5,368 nucleotides of DNA, taken from NCBI GenBank assembly GCA_018970825.1, contig JAGWVP010000247.1, positions 1-5,368 on the forward strand, read 5' to 3'. Positions 1 through 5,307 of this stretch are shown here, piece by piece (position 1 is the stretch's first letter; each line of letters opens with the position of its first letter). A program made the position numbers and the translations under genes. A model generated the notes under the pieces. That model searched no databases. It was given only the letters and a program-made list of their open reading frames with translations, and was not told the DNA's origin. This DNA is from a bacterium. GTDB lineage: Bacteria; Desulfobacterota; Binatia; UBA12015.

Positions 1-463
1 CCGCGTCGGTGTCGACCCGGGTCGCCGGCCCGGTGCGCTGCACGGAGTGCATGACGACGAGCCCGCAGCGGGCGCGAGCGAGCTCCGGGTCGAGCGCGGA
101 ATCGGGGAAACCCTGGATGTCGTTCAGCCAGTCGACGCCGCGCGCGAGCGCCCATCGCTGCGTGTCGGGGGCAAACGTATCGATCGAGAGCGGCACGCCG
201 CGCGCGATCAGCCGGTCGACGACCGACTCGAGCCTGCGGATCTCCTCGACGGCGGGGACCGGGATCGCGCCCGGGCGGCTCGACGCGGCACCGAGGTCGA
301 TCGCGTCGGCGCCCTGCTCGACGAGTTCGAGTGCGCGCTCGAAGGCGCGGTCGGGATCGAGCCAGCGGCCTCCGTCGGAGAAGGAGTCCTCGGTCATGTT
401 GAGGATGCCGGCGATCCGCGGGGGGAAGGGTCGGGGGGGCGGCGTGTCGCCTCCGGGTGGCAT
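1..463 (-). CDS. folP: Dihydropteroate synthase, N-terminal 154 residues (Sul-like FolP; cut by window edge)
   Basis: The enzyme condenses p-aminobenzoate with dihydropterin pyrophosphate to give dihydropteroate in cytosolic folate synthesis, and it is the sulfonamide target. The start chosen is the ATG at 463; a Pro-rich leader of about 15 residues comes first, and no clear Shine-Dalgarno is visible. Seen in order: GILNMTEDSFSDGG (residues 19-32, pterin loop 1), ADAIDLGAASSRPGA (52-66, loop 2), LSIDTFAPDTQRWAL (92-106), LNDIQGFPD (113-121) and LVVMHSVQR (135-143). The equivalents of E. coli Asn22, Asp56, Asp96 and Asn115 are present as N22, D56, D95 and N114. The NDIQGFPD, PDTQRWAL and VVMHSVQ blocks match Sul1 and Sul2 as I recall them better than ordinary FolP. 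Unlike Sul1/Sul2, loop 2 keeps the canonical Arg-Pro-Gly. The C-terminal half, with the GMGFF-type pABA-site segment, SRKS and the final Arg-His, lies outside the window. The family is certain; whether this is the housekeeping FolP or a resistant paralogue cannot be decided here. Confidence 0.93.
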   Translation of the reverse strand, partial: MPPGGDTPPPRPFPPRIAGILNMTEDSFSDGGRWLDPDRAFERALELVEQGADAIDLGAASSRPGAIPVPAVEEIRRLESVVDRLIARGVPLSIDTFAPDTQRWALARGVDWLNDIQGFPDSALDPELARARCGLVVMHSVQRTGPATRVDTDA

Positions 464-561
464 GGGTCGGTGCTTATCACGGCCCGCGGTCGGGGGCGGC
501 GCCGGGGGCTCGGTGCCGGGACCGCCCGCTTGCGGAGATGGTCGGCTGGTCGGACGGAAGG
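464..561. other. 98-base gap between vapC-like and folP genes
   Basis: This GC-rich spacer lies between the toxin stop codon and the folP start, both read on the minus strand. It contains paired GGGCGG/CCGCCC-type segments on the minus strand that could fold, but no run of T follows them. TGATAA (479-474 on the minus strand) is the only AT-rich patch and might be a weak -10 for folP. I cannot identify a convincing promoter or terminator, so read-through from the toxin-antitoxin operon into folP remains possible. Confidence 0.3.
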
Positions 562-975
562 TCACCGCTCGCGCGCCGGGCCGCGAAGGAGATCCCAGAA
601 GCCGCGTGGGCTCACGATCTTCAAGGGCGAGCGTGCCGCGACCCGGAGCACGGCTGCATCCCCCGTGACCAGCACGTCCGCAGCACCGGCAACGGCGGAG
701 GCCACGATCCACTCGTCGTCCGGGTCCGTGATGTTCAAGCCCAGGTGCTTGCGTGGCTTCTCGACGACGGTCGCCTCGCGCAGCAGCGCTTCGATTTCGT
801 CGATCGACTTCTTCGGGAGCTTGATCCTGGTGCGGAGCGTCTCGCGAAGTTCGTCGAGGACGACCTCGCCGACGATCAGCTCGTGCTCGAGCAGGACGTG
901 CGCGAACAGGTCCGCGCAAAGACCGCGCGTCGCGAACGCCGCCACGAGGACGTTCGTGTCGAAGAAGACCTTCAC
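562..975 (-). CDS. PIN-domain ribonuclease toxin (VapC-like, COG1569 type)
   Basis: This is a predicted metal-dependent RNase toxin of 137 residues, a normal length for the family. The chosen GTG start (975-973) overlaps the antitoxin stop as GTGA and places the PIN signature at the very N-terminus: VKVFFDTNVLV. The acidic active-site set is complete: D6 in FDTN, E42 in VLDELRETL, D87 in TDPDDEWI, and D106 in LVTGD. The D-P-D-D...AD.LVTGD layout is typical of the COG1569 branch of PIN toxins, which usually pair with ribbon-helix-helix antitoxins, as here. The reading frame stays open upstream to an ATG at 1212, but that extension runs antiparallel through the antitoxin frame, is Arg-rich and is not conserved-looking. 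Translation is probably coupled to the antitoxin, since no Shine-Dalgarno lies close to the GTG. The RNA target cannot be inferred. Function as an active toxin is inferred from the intact motifs. Confidence 0.9.
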   Translation of the reverse strand: MKVFFDTNVLVAAFATRGLCADLFAHVLLEHELIVGEVVLDELRETLRTRIKLPKKSIDEIEALLREATVVEKPRKHLGLNITDPDDEWIVASAVAGAADVLVTGDAAVLRVAARSPLKIVSPRGFWDLLRGPARER

Positions 976-1193
976 GAAACGTCGCGGAAGACGTCCTCGT
1001 CGGTCAGATACCCCTGCGACTCCGCCAGGGGCAGCGTCCGCTTCCGCAGCCGCTCGAAGCGGAGCAGCGCAAGCTGCCGCCGAAGCGCGTCCCGTGCGAG
1101 GTCGCTGCGCGTCCGACCCGTGCGGGCGCAGGCTCGGTCGAGCTCGCGCTCGAGTTCGTCGTCGAGGCGGATCGTGATGGTCGAGGTCTTCAC
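972..1193 (-). CDS. Ribbon-helix-helix (CopG/Arc-type) antitoxin of the PIN toxin
   Basis: This 73-residue protein is the predicted antitoxin and autorepressor. The N-terminal strand TSTITIRLD (residues 3-11), helix A to about residue 25, a Gly-Arg turn (G26-R27) and helix B from about 29 to 43 match the ribbon-helix-helix DNA-binding fold. The tail (44-73) ends in GYLTDEDVFRDVS, a C-terminal motif familiar from antitoxins paired with COG1569 PIN toxins, and it should be the toxin-binding arm. I chose the GTG at 1193 because it starts directly before the strand and sits 7 bases behind a plausible -10. Alternatives are the GTG at 1202 and the ATG at 1247, which would add 3 or 18 residues unlike the family. 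The stop codon overlaps the toxin start (GTGA), giving the usual antitoxin-first operon. Confidence 0.87.
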   Translation of the reverse strand: MKTSTITIRLDDELERELDRACARTGRTRSDLARDALRRQLALLRFERLRKRTLPLAESQGYLTDEDVFRDVS

Positions 1194-1235
1194 GTGCGAC
1201 ACTGTAACACACAAGGGCGTGCCGGCAATCGGCAC
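1194..1235 (-). promoter_or_regulatory. Candidate toxin-antitoxin promoter with overlapping inverted repeat (leaderless start)
   Basis: On the minus strand, TTGCCG (1228-1223) and TACAGT (1206-1201) are separated by 16 bases and each matches the sigma-70 consensus at 4 of 6 positions. The antitoxin GTG begins 7 bases after the -10, so transcription would start at or next to the start codon, giving a leaderless mRNA. A perfect inverted repeat, GTGCCG - 5 bases - CGGCAC (1219-1235), overlaps the -35 and would suit a ribbon-helix-helix dimer acting as autorepressor. The elements are seen; the promoter and operator roles are inferred. Confidence 0.45.
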
Positions 1236-1263
1236 CCGGGACGTCATCGATGGCCTTCAGGCG

Positions 1264-1545
1264 TCAGCGTCCGGGCACGACGGCGATCCCGCCGAGGACG
1301 AGGGCCAACTTCGCCGCGGGCACCCGCCCGCCCCATTGCGTCGGATATCTTCGATCGGCCACCACGATCTGCGAGACGGTCGCGACCGAATCCCTGGGGA
1401 GACCGGTCGCGGCGGTTCCGAGAAGAGCGTTCCCGGGGGCCTCGGCCCAGGCGACGTTGCTCGACCACCACGGGTCGACGACCTCCGGAGATCTCGGAAA
1501 CCAGGCTTGGCGGACAGTGCGGAGATCCACCTCGGACCCCTCTCG
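1264..1545 (-). pseudogene. Decayed MazF/PemK-type mRNA interferase toxin
   Basis: The 3' part, read from the GTG at 1530 to the TGA at 1264, contains an unmistakable MazF-family C-terminal half: SNVAWAEAPGNALL, then ATGLPRDSVATVSQIV, then GRVPAAKLALVLGGI near the end. The N-terminal half is broken. VDLR is in the same frame as the C-terminus. A following PGFR, the family's residue pattern before the central strand, lies in a second frame (about 1506-1493). RRPVVVEQ lies in a third frame (about 1480-1457). The central DxFN.S.I.TVVV segment expected before the SN..LAEAPGN block is missing. A Arg-Gly-x-x-Trp-like start lies near 1545 out of frame. This pattern indicates at least two frameshifts plus a deletion of roughly 15 codons, so no active toxin is expected. 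No MazE-type antitoxin is recognisable upstream in 1560-1690. Confidence 0.78.
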
Positions 1546-1676
1546 TCCTTTTCGCCCTAGCGCGGGTTCGGCGCCGTTGACAGAGTCGCGCCGGAAATTC
1601 TTCCATCCGCCGAGACGCGACTGCCCCTGCAGCCTGCGGGCCGACGGCCGGTCTACGGAGATCGCGATTTACTGAA
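1546..1676. other. Divergent intergenic region
   Basis: This stretch separates the minus-strand toxin block from the plus-strand secreted-protein gene. Several overlapping frames are open in it, but their predicted products are Arg/Pro-rich, and none resembles an antitoxin or any family I know. It would be expected to hold promoters for both sides; only the TTGACA noted separately stands out. Confidence 0.4.
1577..1606 (+). promoter_or_regulatory. Possible promoter for the DUF1566 gene
   Basis: A perfect -35 hexamer TTGACA occupies 1577-1582. The best -10 at a fair distance is TTCCAT (1601-1606, 18-base spacing), which matches TATAAT at only three positions. The arrangement would leave a leader of about 80 bases before the ATG at 1692. 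The -35 is striking in such GC-rich DNA, but the weak -10 makes this a tentative call. Confidence 0.3.
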
Positions 1677-1678
1677 AG

Positions 1679-1685
1679 AAAGAGG
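1679..1685 (+). promoter_or_regulatory. Shine-Dalgarno site of the DUF1566 gene
   Basis: AAAGAGG ends 6 bases before the ATG at 1692, within a short A-rich patch. It supports that ATG over later in-frame starts and contrasts with the apparently leaderless genes on either side. Confidence 0.65.
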
Positions 1686-1691
1686 TTCGCG

Positions 1692-3047
1692 ATGGCCGGA
1701 CGGATCGGTCGGGTGGGGTGTGCGCTCTCGCTTGCCGGCGTGCTGCTGGCACCGTCGGGAGTGCTTGCTGCGACGGACGGCGAGCTTTGCGAGTCGGCGA
1801 AACTGAAGGCTGCGGGCACGTTCGCGCAGTGCCGCGGCAAGGCGGACTCGGTGGATGCCAAGTCGCCGGACGCGACCAAACGGCAGGCGTCCTACGACAA
1901 GTGCGAAGCGAACCTGGCGAAGGCTTACGCGAAAGCCGAGAACAAATACGGCGCCGAGTGCCCGACGGTGGGTGACGTGACCGACGTTCGGGACTACCTC
2001 TCGCAGTGCACGGACGACGTGGGCGCAGCGACCCAGCCCGGCGGGGGCGTGCCGGACTACGTGGTGGATCTCGCGGCGTGCAGCACGAGCCTGTCGTCGA
2101 CGCAGGCGCAGTTGACGACGTGCACCGGGGACGAGGCGACCTGCCAGTCGAGCCTCGCGACGGCGCAGTCGGGCACGTCGACGGCCGCGGACGTGCTGGC
2201 CGGCAAGACCTTCTCCAGCGGGGCGGGACTGGGCGCGACCGGCACGATGCCGAACGTCGGCGCCGTCACGATCACGCCCGGTGCGACGAGCCAGGCGATC
2301 GCGGCCGGCTACCACGACGGGTCGGGCACGGTGGCCGGTGACGCCGACCTCGTGGCGGGCAACATCGTGAGCGGCGTGAGCGTCTTCGGCGTCACGGGCA
2401 CGGCCACGACCGGGACGACGATCACGAACGGCCTCTTGAAAACCGGCCAGACGACCTCCTGGGGCGCGGGAAGCGATGGTGCGGTTCGGGCGGGCACGGC
2501 GGAGTCCTTCACCGACAACGGCAACGGCACGGTGACGGACAACCGCACGGGTCTCACGTGGGAGAAGAAGTCGGACGACGACGGCATCCACGACCAGGAC
2601 ACCTTTTACACGTGGGGCTCCGCCCAGACCGGTCTGATGGACGGGACGATGGTGACGACGTTCCTCGCGGCGCTGAACACCGCCCCATGCTTCGCCGGGT
2701 CCTGCGACTGGCGGATACCGAACCGTGCGGAACTCCTTTCGATCACGAACCTCCAGACGGTTGCCCCCGCGGTCTCCAGCCCCTTCAACAACAACTGCGG
2801 TTCCGTCTATGTTTACCCCGGCGTTCCCGGCAACCCCGGCTGCACCGTCACGAGCTGCAGCTGTACGAAAACCAACAATGAGGCCGATGCCTGGAAGTCC
2901 TTCTACTGGTCGTCCTCGACGGTCCATTCGAAGCCCAGTACCGCGTGGGGTGTGTTTTTCGTCACTGGCGACGTCGGCTCTGTCACCAAGTCGTCCTCGG
3001 GGCTGTACGTCGGGGGCTACGTCCGTGCCGTTCGCGGCGGATTGTGA
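1692..3047 (+). CDS. Secreted Cys-rich mosaic protein with C-terminal DUF1566 (Lcl-type) domain
   Basis: This 451-residue exported protein is of unknown function, probably surface-bound or extracellular. Residues 1-26 form a signal peptide (Arg-containing start, hydrophobic core, cleavage after VLA). A Cys-rich region follows (C33, C47, C71, C90, C106, then C130, C144, C151), starting with ELCESAKLKAAGTFAQC and containing YDKCEANLAKAY; disulfides are likely. Residues about 168-240 match a segment seen in phage tail-fibre and surface proteins: GTMPNVGAVTITPG, AAGYHDGSGTV, NIVSGVSVFGVTGT. Residues about 273-449 are a DUF1566 domain: FTDNGNGTVTDNRTGLTWEKK, CDWRIPNRAELLSI, FYWSSST, and the ending YVRAVRGG. 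DUF1566 occurs in Legionella collagen-like adhesins and many secreted proteins, so ligand binding or adhesion is the likeliest role. It stands alone, with its own ribosome binding site and a hairpin downstream. Domain calls are firm; the function is inferred. Confidence 0.92.
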   Translation: MAGRIGRVGCALSLAGVLLAPSGVLAATDGELCESAKLKAAGTFAQCRGKADSVDAKSPDATKRQASYDKCEANLAKAYAKAENKYGAECPTVGDVTDVRDYLSQCTDDVGAATQPGGGVPDYVVDLAACSTSLSSTQAQLTTCTGDEATCQSSLATAQSGTSTAADVLAGKTFSSGAGLGATGTMPNVGAVTITPGATSQAIAAGYHDGSGTVAGDADLVAGNIVSGVSVFGVTGTATTGTTITNGLLKTGQTTSWGAGSDGAVRAGTAESFTDNGNGTVTDNRTGLTWEKKSDDDGIHDQDTFYTWGSAQTGLMDGTMVTTFLAALNTAPCFAGSCDWRIPNRAELLSITNLQTVAPAVSSPFNNNCGSVYVYPGVPGNPGCTVTSCSCTKTNNEADAWKSFYWSSSTVHSKPSTAWGVFFVTGDVGSVTKSSSGLYVGGYVRAVRGGL

Positions 3048-3085
3048 CCTGGTGATCTGATCCCTCGAGACTCGACCTCTCGTCT

Positions 3086-3116
3086 GACCCGCCCGCGGCT
3101 TGACCGTGGGCGGGTC
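3086..3116 (+). terminator. Strong GC hairpin after the DUF1566 gene
   Basis: The arms 3086-3098 and 3104-3116 pair over 13 bases with a single G-U, around a 5-base loop (CTTGA), starting 38 bases after the stop codon. Only a short GCGTTT follows rather than a real T run, so this is either a weak intrinsic terminator or an RNA 3'-end stabilising stem. Confidence 0.6.
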
Positions 3117-3123
3117 GCGTTTC

Positions 3124-3333
3124 GAGATCAGTCCACGACCCCCCGGCTCCGCGCATGGTCCCGGGGCCCCGTCGGGGCAGGCGAGTCACCTTCCGTCCGC
3201 TGGACCGTCTCCGCACTCGAGGGCGCATTCGCTTCTCCCTGCACCCGGCCTGGGCTCGTGCGGGCATGGAACGCTTCCCCTTCGGGCTGACCGACCGAGG
3301 CGCTCCTCGATGGCTCCCCTTCGGGGGGTCCGG
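3124..3333. other. Intergenic region upstream of the ABC operon
   Basis: About 210 bases carry no credible gene; open frames on both strands are Arg/Pro-rich shadows. It contains two direct copies of TCCCCTTCGGG (3276-3286 and 3315-3325). The second can form a C-UUCG-G tetraloop hairpin (3316-3327). A small GCCCC/GGGGC stem lies near 3167-3179. No operator of a known regulator is recognisable. Confidence 0.4.
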
Positions 3334-3339
3334 TACCCT
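3334..3339 (+). promoter_or_regulatory. Candidate -10 element giving a leaderless ABC operon mRNA
   Basis: TACCCT fits the TANNNT pattern and ends 6 bases before the ATG at 3346, so transcription would begin at the start codon. No Shine-Dalgarno is present in the usual window, and no good -35 is visible (TGGCTC at 3311-3316 is poor). Inferred from spacing only. Confidence 0.35.
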
Positions 3340-3345
3340 CGGTGC

Positions 3346-4143
3346 ATGCCCCTCGCGGACCCGTTACCCGGCCCGCCGCCGTCCGCGCCCGAGGAAGCGA
3401 CTCTCATCGACATCCGGCACGTGTCGCGACACTACCGGCGCGGCGTCGACGAGGTGCACGCGCTAGACGACGTGTCGCTCCGGATCGCCCCGGGCCGCTT
3501 CGTCGCCTTCATGGGGCCGTCGGGTTCCGGCAAGTCGACGCTCATGAACCTGGTCTCCGGGCTCGACCGGCCGAGCGAGGGCGAGGTGGTCGTCGCGGGG
3601 CAGTCGCTCGGCGACCTCGACGAGGACGAGCTCGCGGCCTGGCGCGCCCGCCACGTGGGGCTCATCTTCCAGTTCTTCAACCTGATCCCGGTGCTCGACG
3701 CGCGCGACAACGTGGCCCTGCCGCTGCTGCTGACCGACCTCGGCAAGGCCGAGCGCCACCGCCGCGCCGAGACCGCGCTGCGCGTGGTCGGGCTCGACCA
3801 CCGCCTCGACCACCGCCCGAACACGCTCTCGGGCGGCGAGCAGCAGCGCGTCGCGATCGCCCGCGCGATCGTGACCGACCCCGACCTGATCGTCGCCGAC
3901 GAGCCGACCGGCGACCTCGACGCGAAGAACGCCGAGGCGACGCTCGGGCTGCTGCGCGAGCTGACCGACGCCTTCGGCAAGACGATCGTCATGGTCACCC
4001 ACGACCCGCGCGCCCTGCGCTTCGTCGACGAGGTCTTCCACCTCGACAAGGGACTCCTGCTCGAAGGAAGCGACGCCGAGCGGGCCTCGGAGGCGATCCG
4101 GCTCGCGGCGGGCGGGCACGCGTCGGCGGGGGCGCGCCCGTGA
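3346..4143 (+). CDS. ABC transporter ATPase, MacB/LolD family
   Basis: This cytosolic ATPase of 265 residues powers a MacB/LolCDE-type (type VII) exporter. All motifs are intact: Walker A GPSGSGKST (57-65), Q-loop Q109 in IFQFFNLIP, signature LSGGEQQR (161-168), Walker B LIVADE with catalytic E186, D-loop TGDLD (188-192), and switch H219 in VTHD. The IFQFFNLIP and ADEPTGDLD strings are typical of the LolD/MacB/FtsE group rather than importers. The ATG at 3346 is chosen because upstream in-frame sequence back to 3100 is low-complexity and runs into the terminator hairpin region; it leaves a 17-residue Pro-rich lead before the first strand. The tail after residue 238 is longer than in LolD and Ala/Gly-rich. 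Its stop overlaps the permease GTG, indicating coupled translation. The substrate is not deducible: lipoprotein, lipid, peptide or drug export are all possible. Confidence 0.95.
   Translation: MPLADPLPGPPPSAPEEATLIDIRHVSRHYRRGVDEVHALDDVSLRIAPGRFVAFMGPSGSGKSTLMNLVSGLDRPSEGEVVVAGQSLGDLDEDELAAWRARHVGLIFQFFNLIPVLDARDNVALPLLLTDLGKAERHRRAETALRVVGLDHRLDHRPNTLSGGEQQRVAIARAIVTDPDLIVADEPTGDLDAKNAEATLGLLRELTDAFGKTIVMVTHDPRALRFVDEVFHLDKGLLLEGSDAERASEAIRLAAGGHASAGARP
3793..3816 (+). repeat. Perfect 12-bp tandem duplication inside the ATPase gene
   Basis: CTCGACCACCGC occurs twice in direct succession and encodes LDHR-LDHR (residues 150-157). Related ATPases carry a similar RLDHRP string at this point without an obvious length increase, so this is probably codon-level convergence rather than a recent duplication. 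Confidence 0.6.
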
Positions 4144-5306
4144 AGTACGCGGGGCTCGTGCTCGCGAACCTCGGCCGCAACAAGCTGCGCAGCCTGTTCA
4201 CGGCGGGCGCGATCGCGCTCGCGGTCCTGCTCGTGTGCCTGCTCATGACCATGCCCGCGGGCCTCGACCGCCTGATCTCGGACCTCGGCAGCAACACCCG
4301 CATCTCGGTCCACAACAAGGCGGGGCTCGTCTACTCGATGCCGCAGTCGTTCACGCGCAAGGTGCGGCAGCTCGACGGGGTGCTCGCGGCGGTGTCGATG
4401 ACCTGGTTCGGCGGTGCCTACGAGGAGGAGGGGAGGGTCACCTTCCCGAACTTCGCGGTCGAGGCGGAGCACGTGGGCTCGGTCTATCCCGACTACGTGT
4501 TCACCCCGGGCGCAGTGGACGAATTCGTGCGCCACCGCGACGGCGCGATCGTCGGGCGCAAGATCATGCGCCAGTACGGCTGGAAGGTCGGCGACCGGAT
4601 CACGCTGCGGAGCACGGTGTGGCCGGCGAATCTCGACGTGCGCATCGTCGGCGAGATCGCCGACGACAACGCGCCGATGCTGTGGATCAACCGGACCTAC
4701 CTCGACGAGACGCTGAAGGCGGCCGGGCGCGGCGGGCTCGGGATCGCCGGCATCATCTGGGTGCGCGTCGACCGACCGGAGCGGGTCGGCGCGCTCATGT
4801 CCGAGATCGACGAGATGTCGCGCAACAGCGAGTCGCCGACCGCGAGCGAGACCGAGAAGAGCTTCATCTCGAACTTCTTCGGCTCGCTGAAGGGCTTCGT
4901 GACGATCATTCTGATCGTGACGGCGCTCGTCTCGCTCTGCATCGTCTTCATCGCGGCGAACACCGCCTCGATGGCGGTGCGCGAGCGCTCGGGCGAGATC
5001 GCGGTCATGAAGGCGATGGGCTTCGGGCGCCGAGCGATCTTCGGCACCCTGCTCGCCGAGGCGACGCTGCTCTCGACCTTCGCCGGCGCGCTCGGCGTCG
5101 CGGGGGCGATCGCGCTCACTCGGGCATTGAAGACGGTCGCGACGCTCGGGCCGACGCTCGGGCCGCTCGGGAACTTCACGGTGACGAACGACGTCGTCAC
5201 CGCGGGGCTCGCGCTCTCGCTGTTCGTGGGCCTGCTCTCCGGGCTCGTCCCGGCGCTCGGCGCGGCGCGGAAGCCGGTCGTCGACGCGCTGCGAGAGGTG
5301 TTCTGA
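4140..5306 (+). CDS. ABC transporter permease, FtsX/MacB-like (four-helix)
   Basis: This inner-membrane permease of 388 residues is the partner of the ATPase just upstream. The GTG at 4140 overlaps the ATPase stop (GTGA) and gives the usual start, VKYAGLVLANLGRNKLRSL, an amphipathic positively charged stretch before helix 1 (about 19-38). A periplasmic domain of roughly 210 residues follows (about 40-250), then helix 2 (about 253-275), helix 3 (about 302-326) and helix 4 (about 353-373). Between helices 2 and 3 is the cytosolic block VRERSGEIAVMKAMGFGRRAI, the conserved coupling segment of this family that contacts the ATPase. The protein ends with ARKPVVDALREVF, the usual P..ALR.. tail of these permeases. 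The topology matches MacB, LolC/E and FtsX-type mechanotransmission exporters. A longer open frame back to 3342 is only the shadow of the ATPase gene. The substrate is unknown. Confidence 0.94.
   Translation: MKYAGLVLANLGRNKLRSLFTAGAIALAVLLVCLLMTMPAGLDRLISDLGSNTRISVHNKAGLVYSMPQSFTRKVRQLDGVLAAVSMTWFGGAYEEEGRVTFPNFAVEAEHVGSVYPDYVFTPGAVDEFVRHRDGAIVGRKIMRQYGWKVGDRITLRSTVWPANLDVRIVGEIADDNAPMLWINRTYLDETLKAAGRGGLGIAGIIWVRVDRPERVGALMSEIDEMSRNSESPTASETEKSFISNFFGSLKGFVTIILIVTALVSLCIVFIAANTASMAVRERSGEIAVMKAMGFGRRAIFGTLLAEATLLSTFAGALGVAGAIALTRALKTVATLGPTLGPLGNFTVTNDVVTAGLALSLFVGLLSGLVPALGAARKPVVDALREVF
5141..5164 (+). repeat. Perfect 12-bp tandem duplication inside the permease gene
   Basis: GACGCTCGGGCC occurs twice in direct succession, followed by a partial third copy (GCTCGGG). 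It encodes TLGP-TLGP-LG at about residues 335-344, in the short loop between helices 3 and 4, where length variation should be tolerated. Confidence 0.65.
5293..5298 (+). promoter_or_regulatory. Shine-Dalgarno site for the next gene
   Basis: GAGAGG lies inside the last codons of the permease gene and ends 9 bases before the GTG at 5308. Its good spacing is the main support for the partial gene that follows. Confidence 0.55.
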
Positions 5307-5307
5307 C

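Noticed and set aside
976..1212. N-terminal extension of the PIN toxin to the ATG at 1212
   Set aside because: The added 79 residues are Arg/Ala/Pro-rich out-of-frame readings of the antitoxin gene; the family starts at the VKVFFDTN strand.
47..1560. Long plus-strand open frames across 9-668, 47-1177 and 457-1560
   Set aside because: They are antisense to folP and the toxin-antitoxin pair, are low-complexity and show no family resemblance.
1560..1690. A MazE-type antitoxin partner for the mazF remnant
   Set aside because: All three minus-strand frames were read and no antitoxin motif or plausible start and stop layout was found.
1653..2927. 424-codon open frame on the minus strand opposite the DUF1566 gene
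   Set aside because: It is Arg/Val-rich with no recognisable motif and is a typical high-GC shadow of the plus-strand gene, which has a signal peptide, ribosome binding site and clear domains.
3342..4139. Upstream extension of the permease frame back to 3342
   Set aside because: It is an Arg/Ala/Pro-rich read of the ATPase gene in the wrong frame; the permease starts naturally at the overlapping GTG at 4140.
3432..4535. 367-codon minus-strand frame opposite the ABC genes
   Set aside because: It is composition-driven and overlaps two well-supported genes over its whole length.
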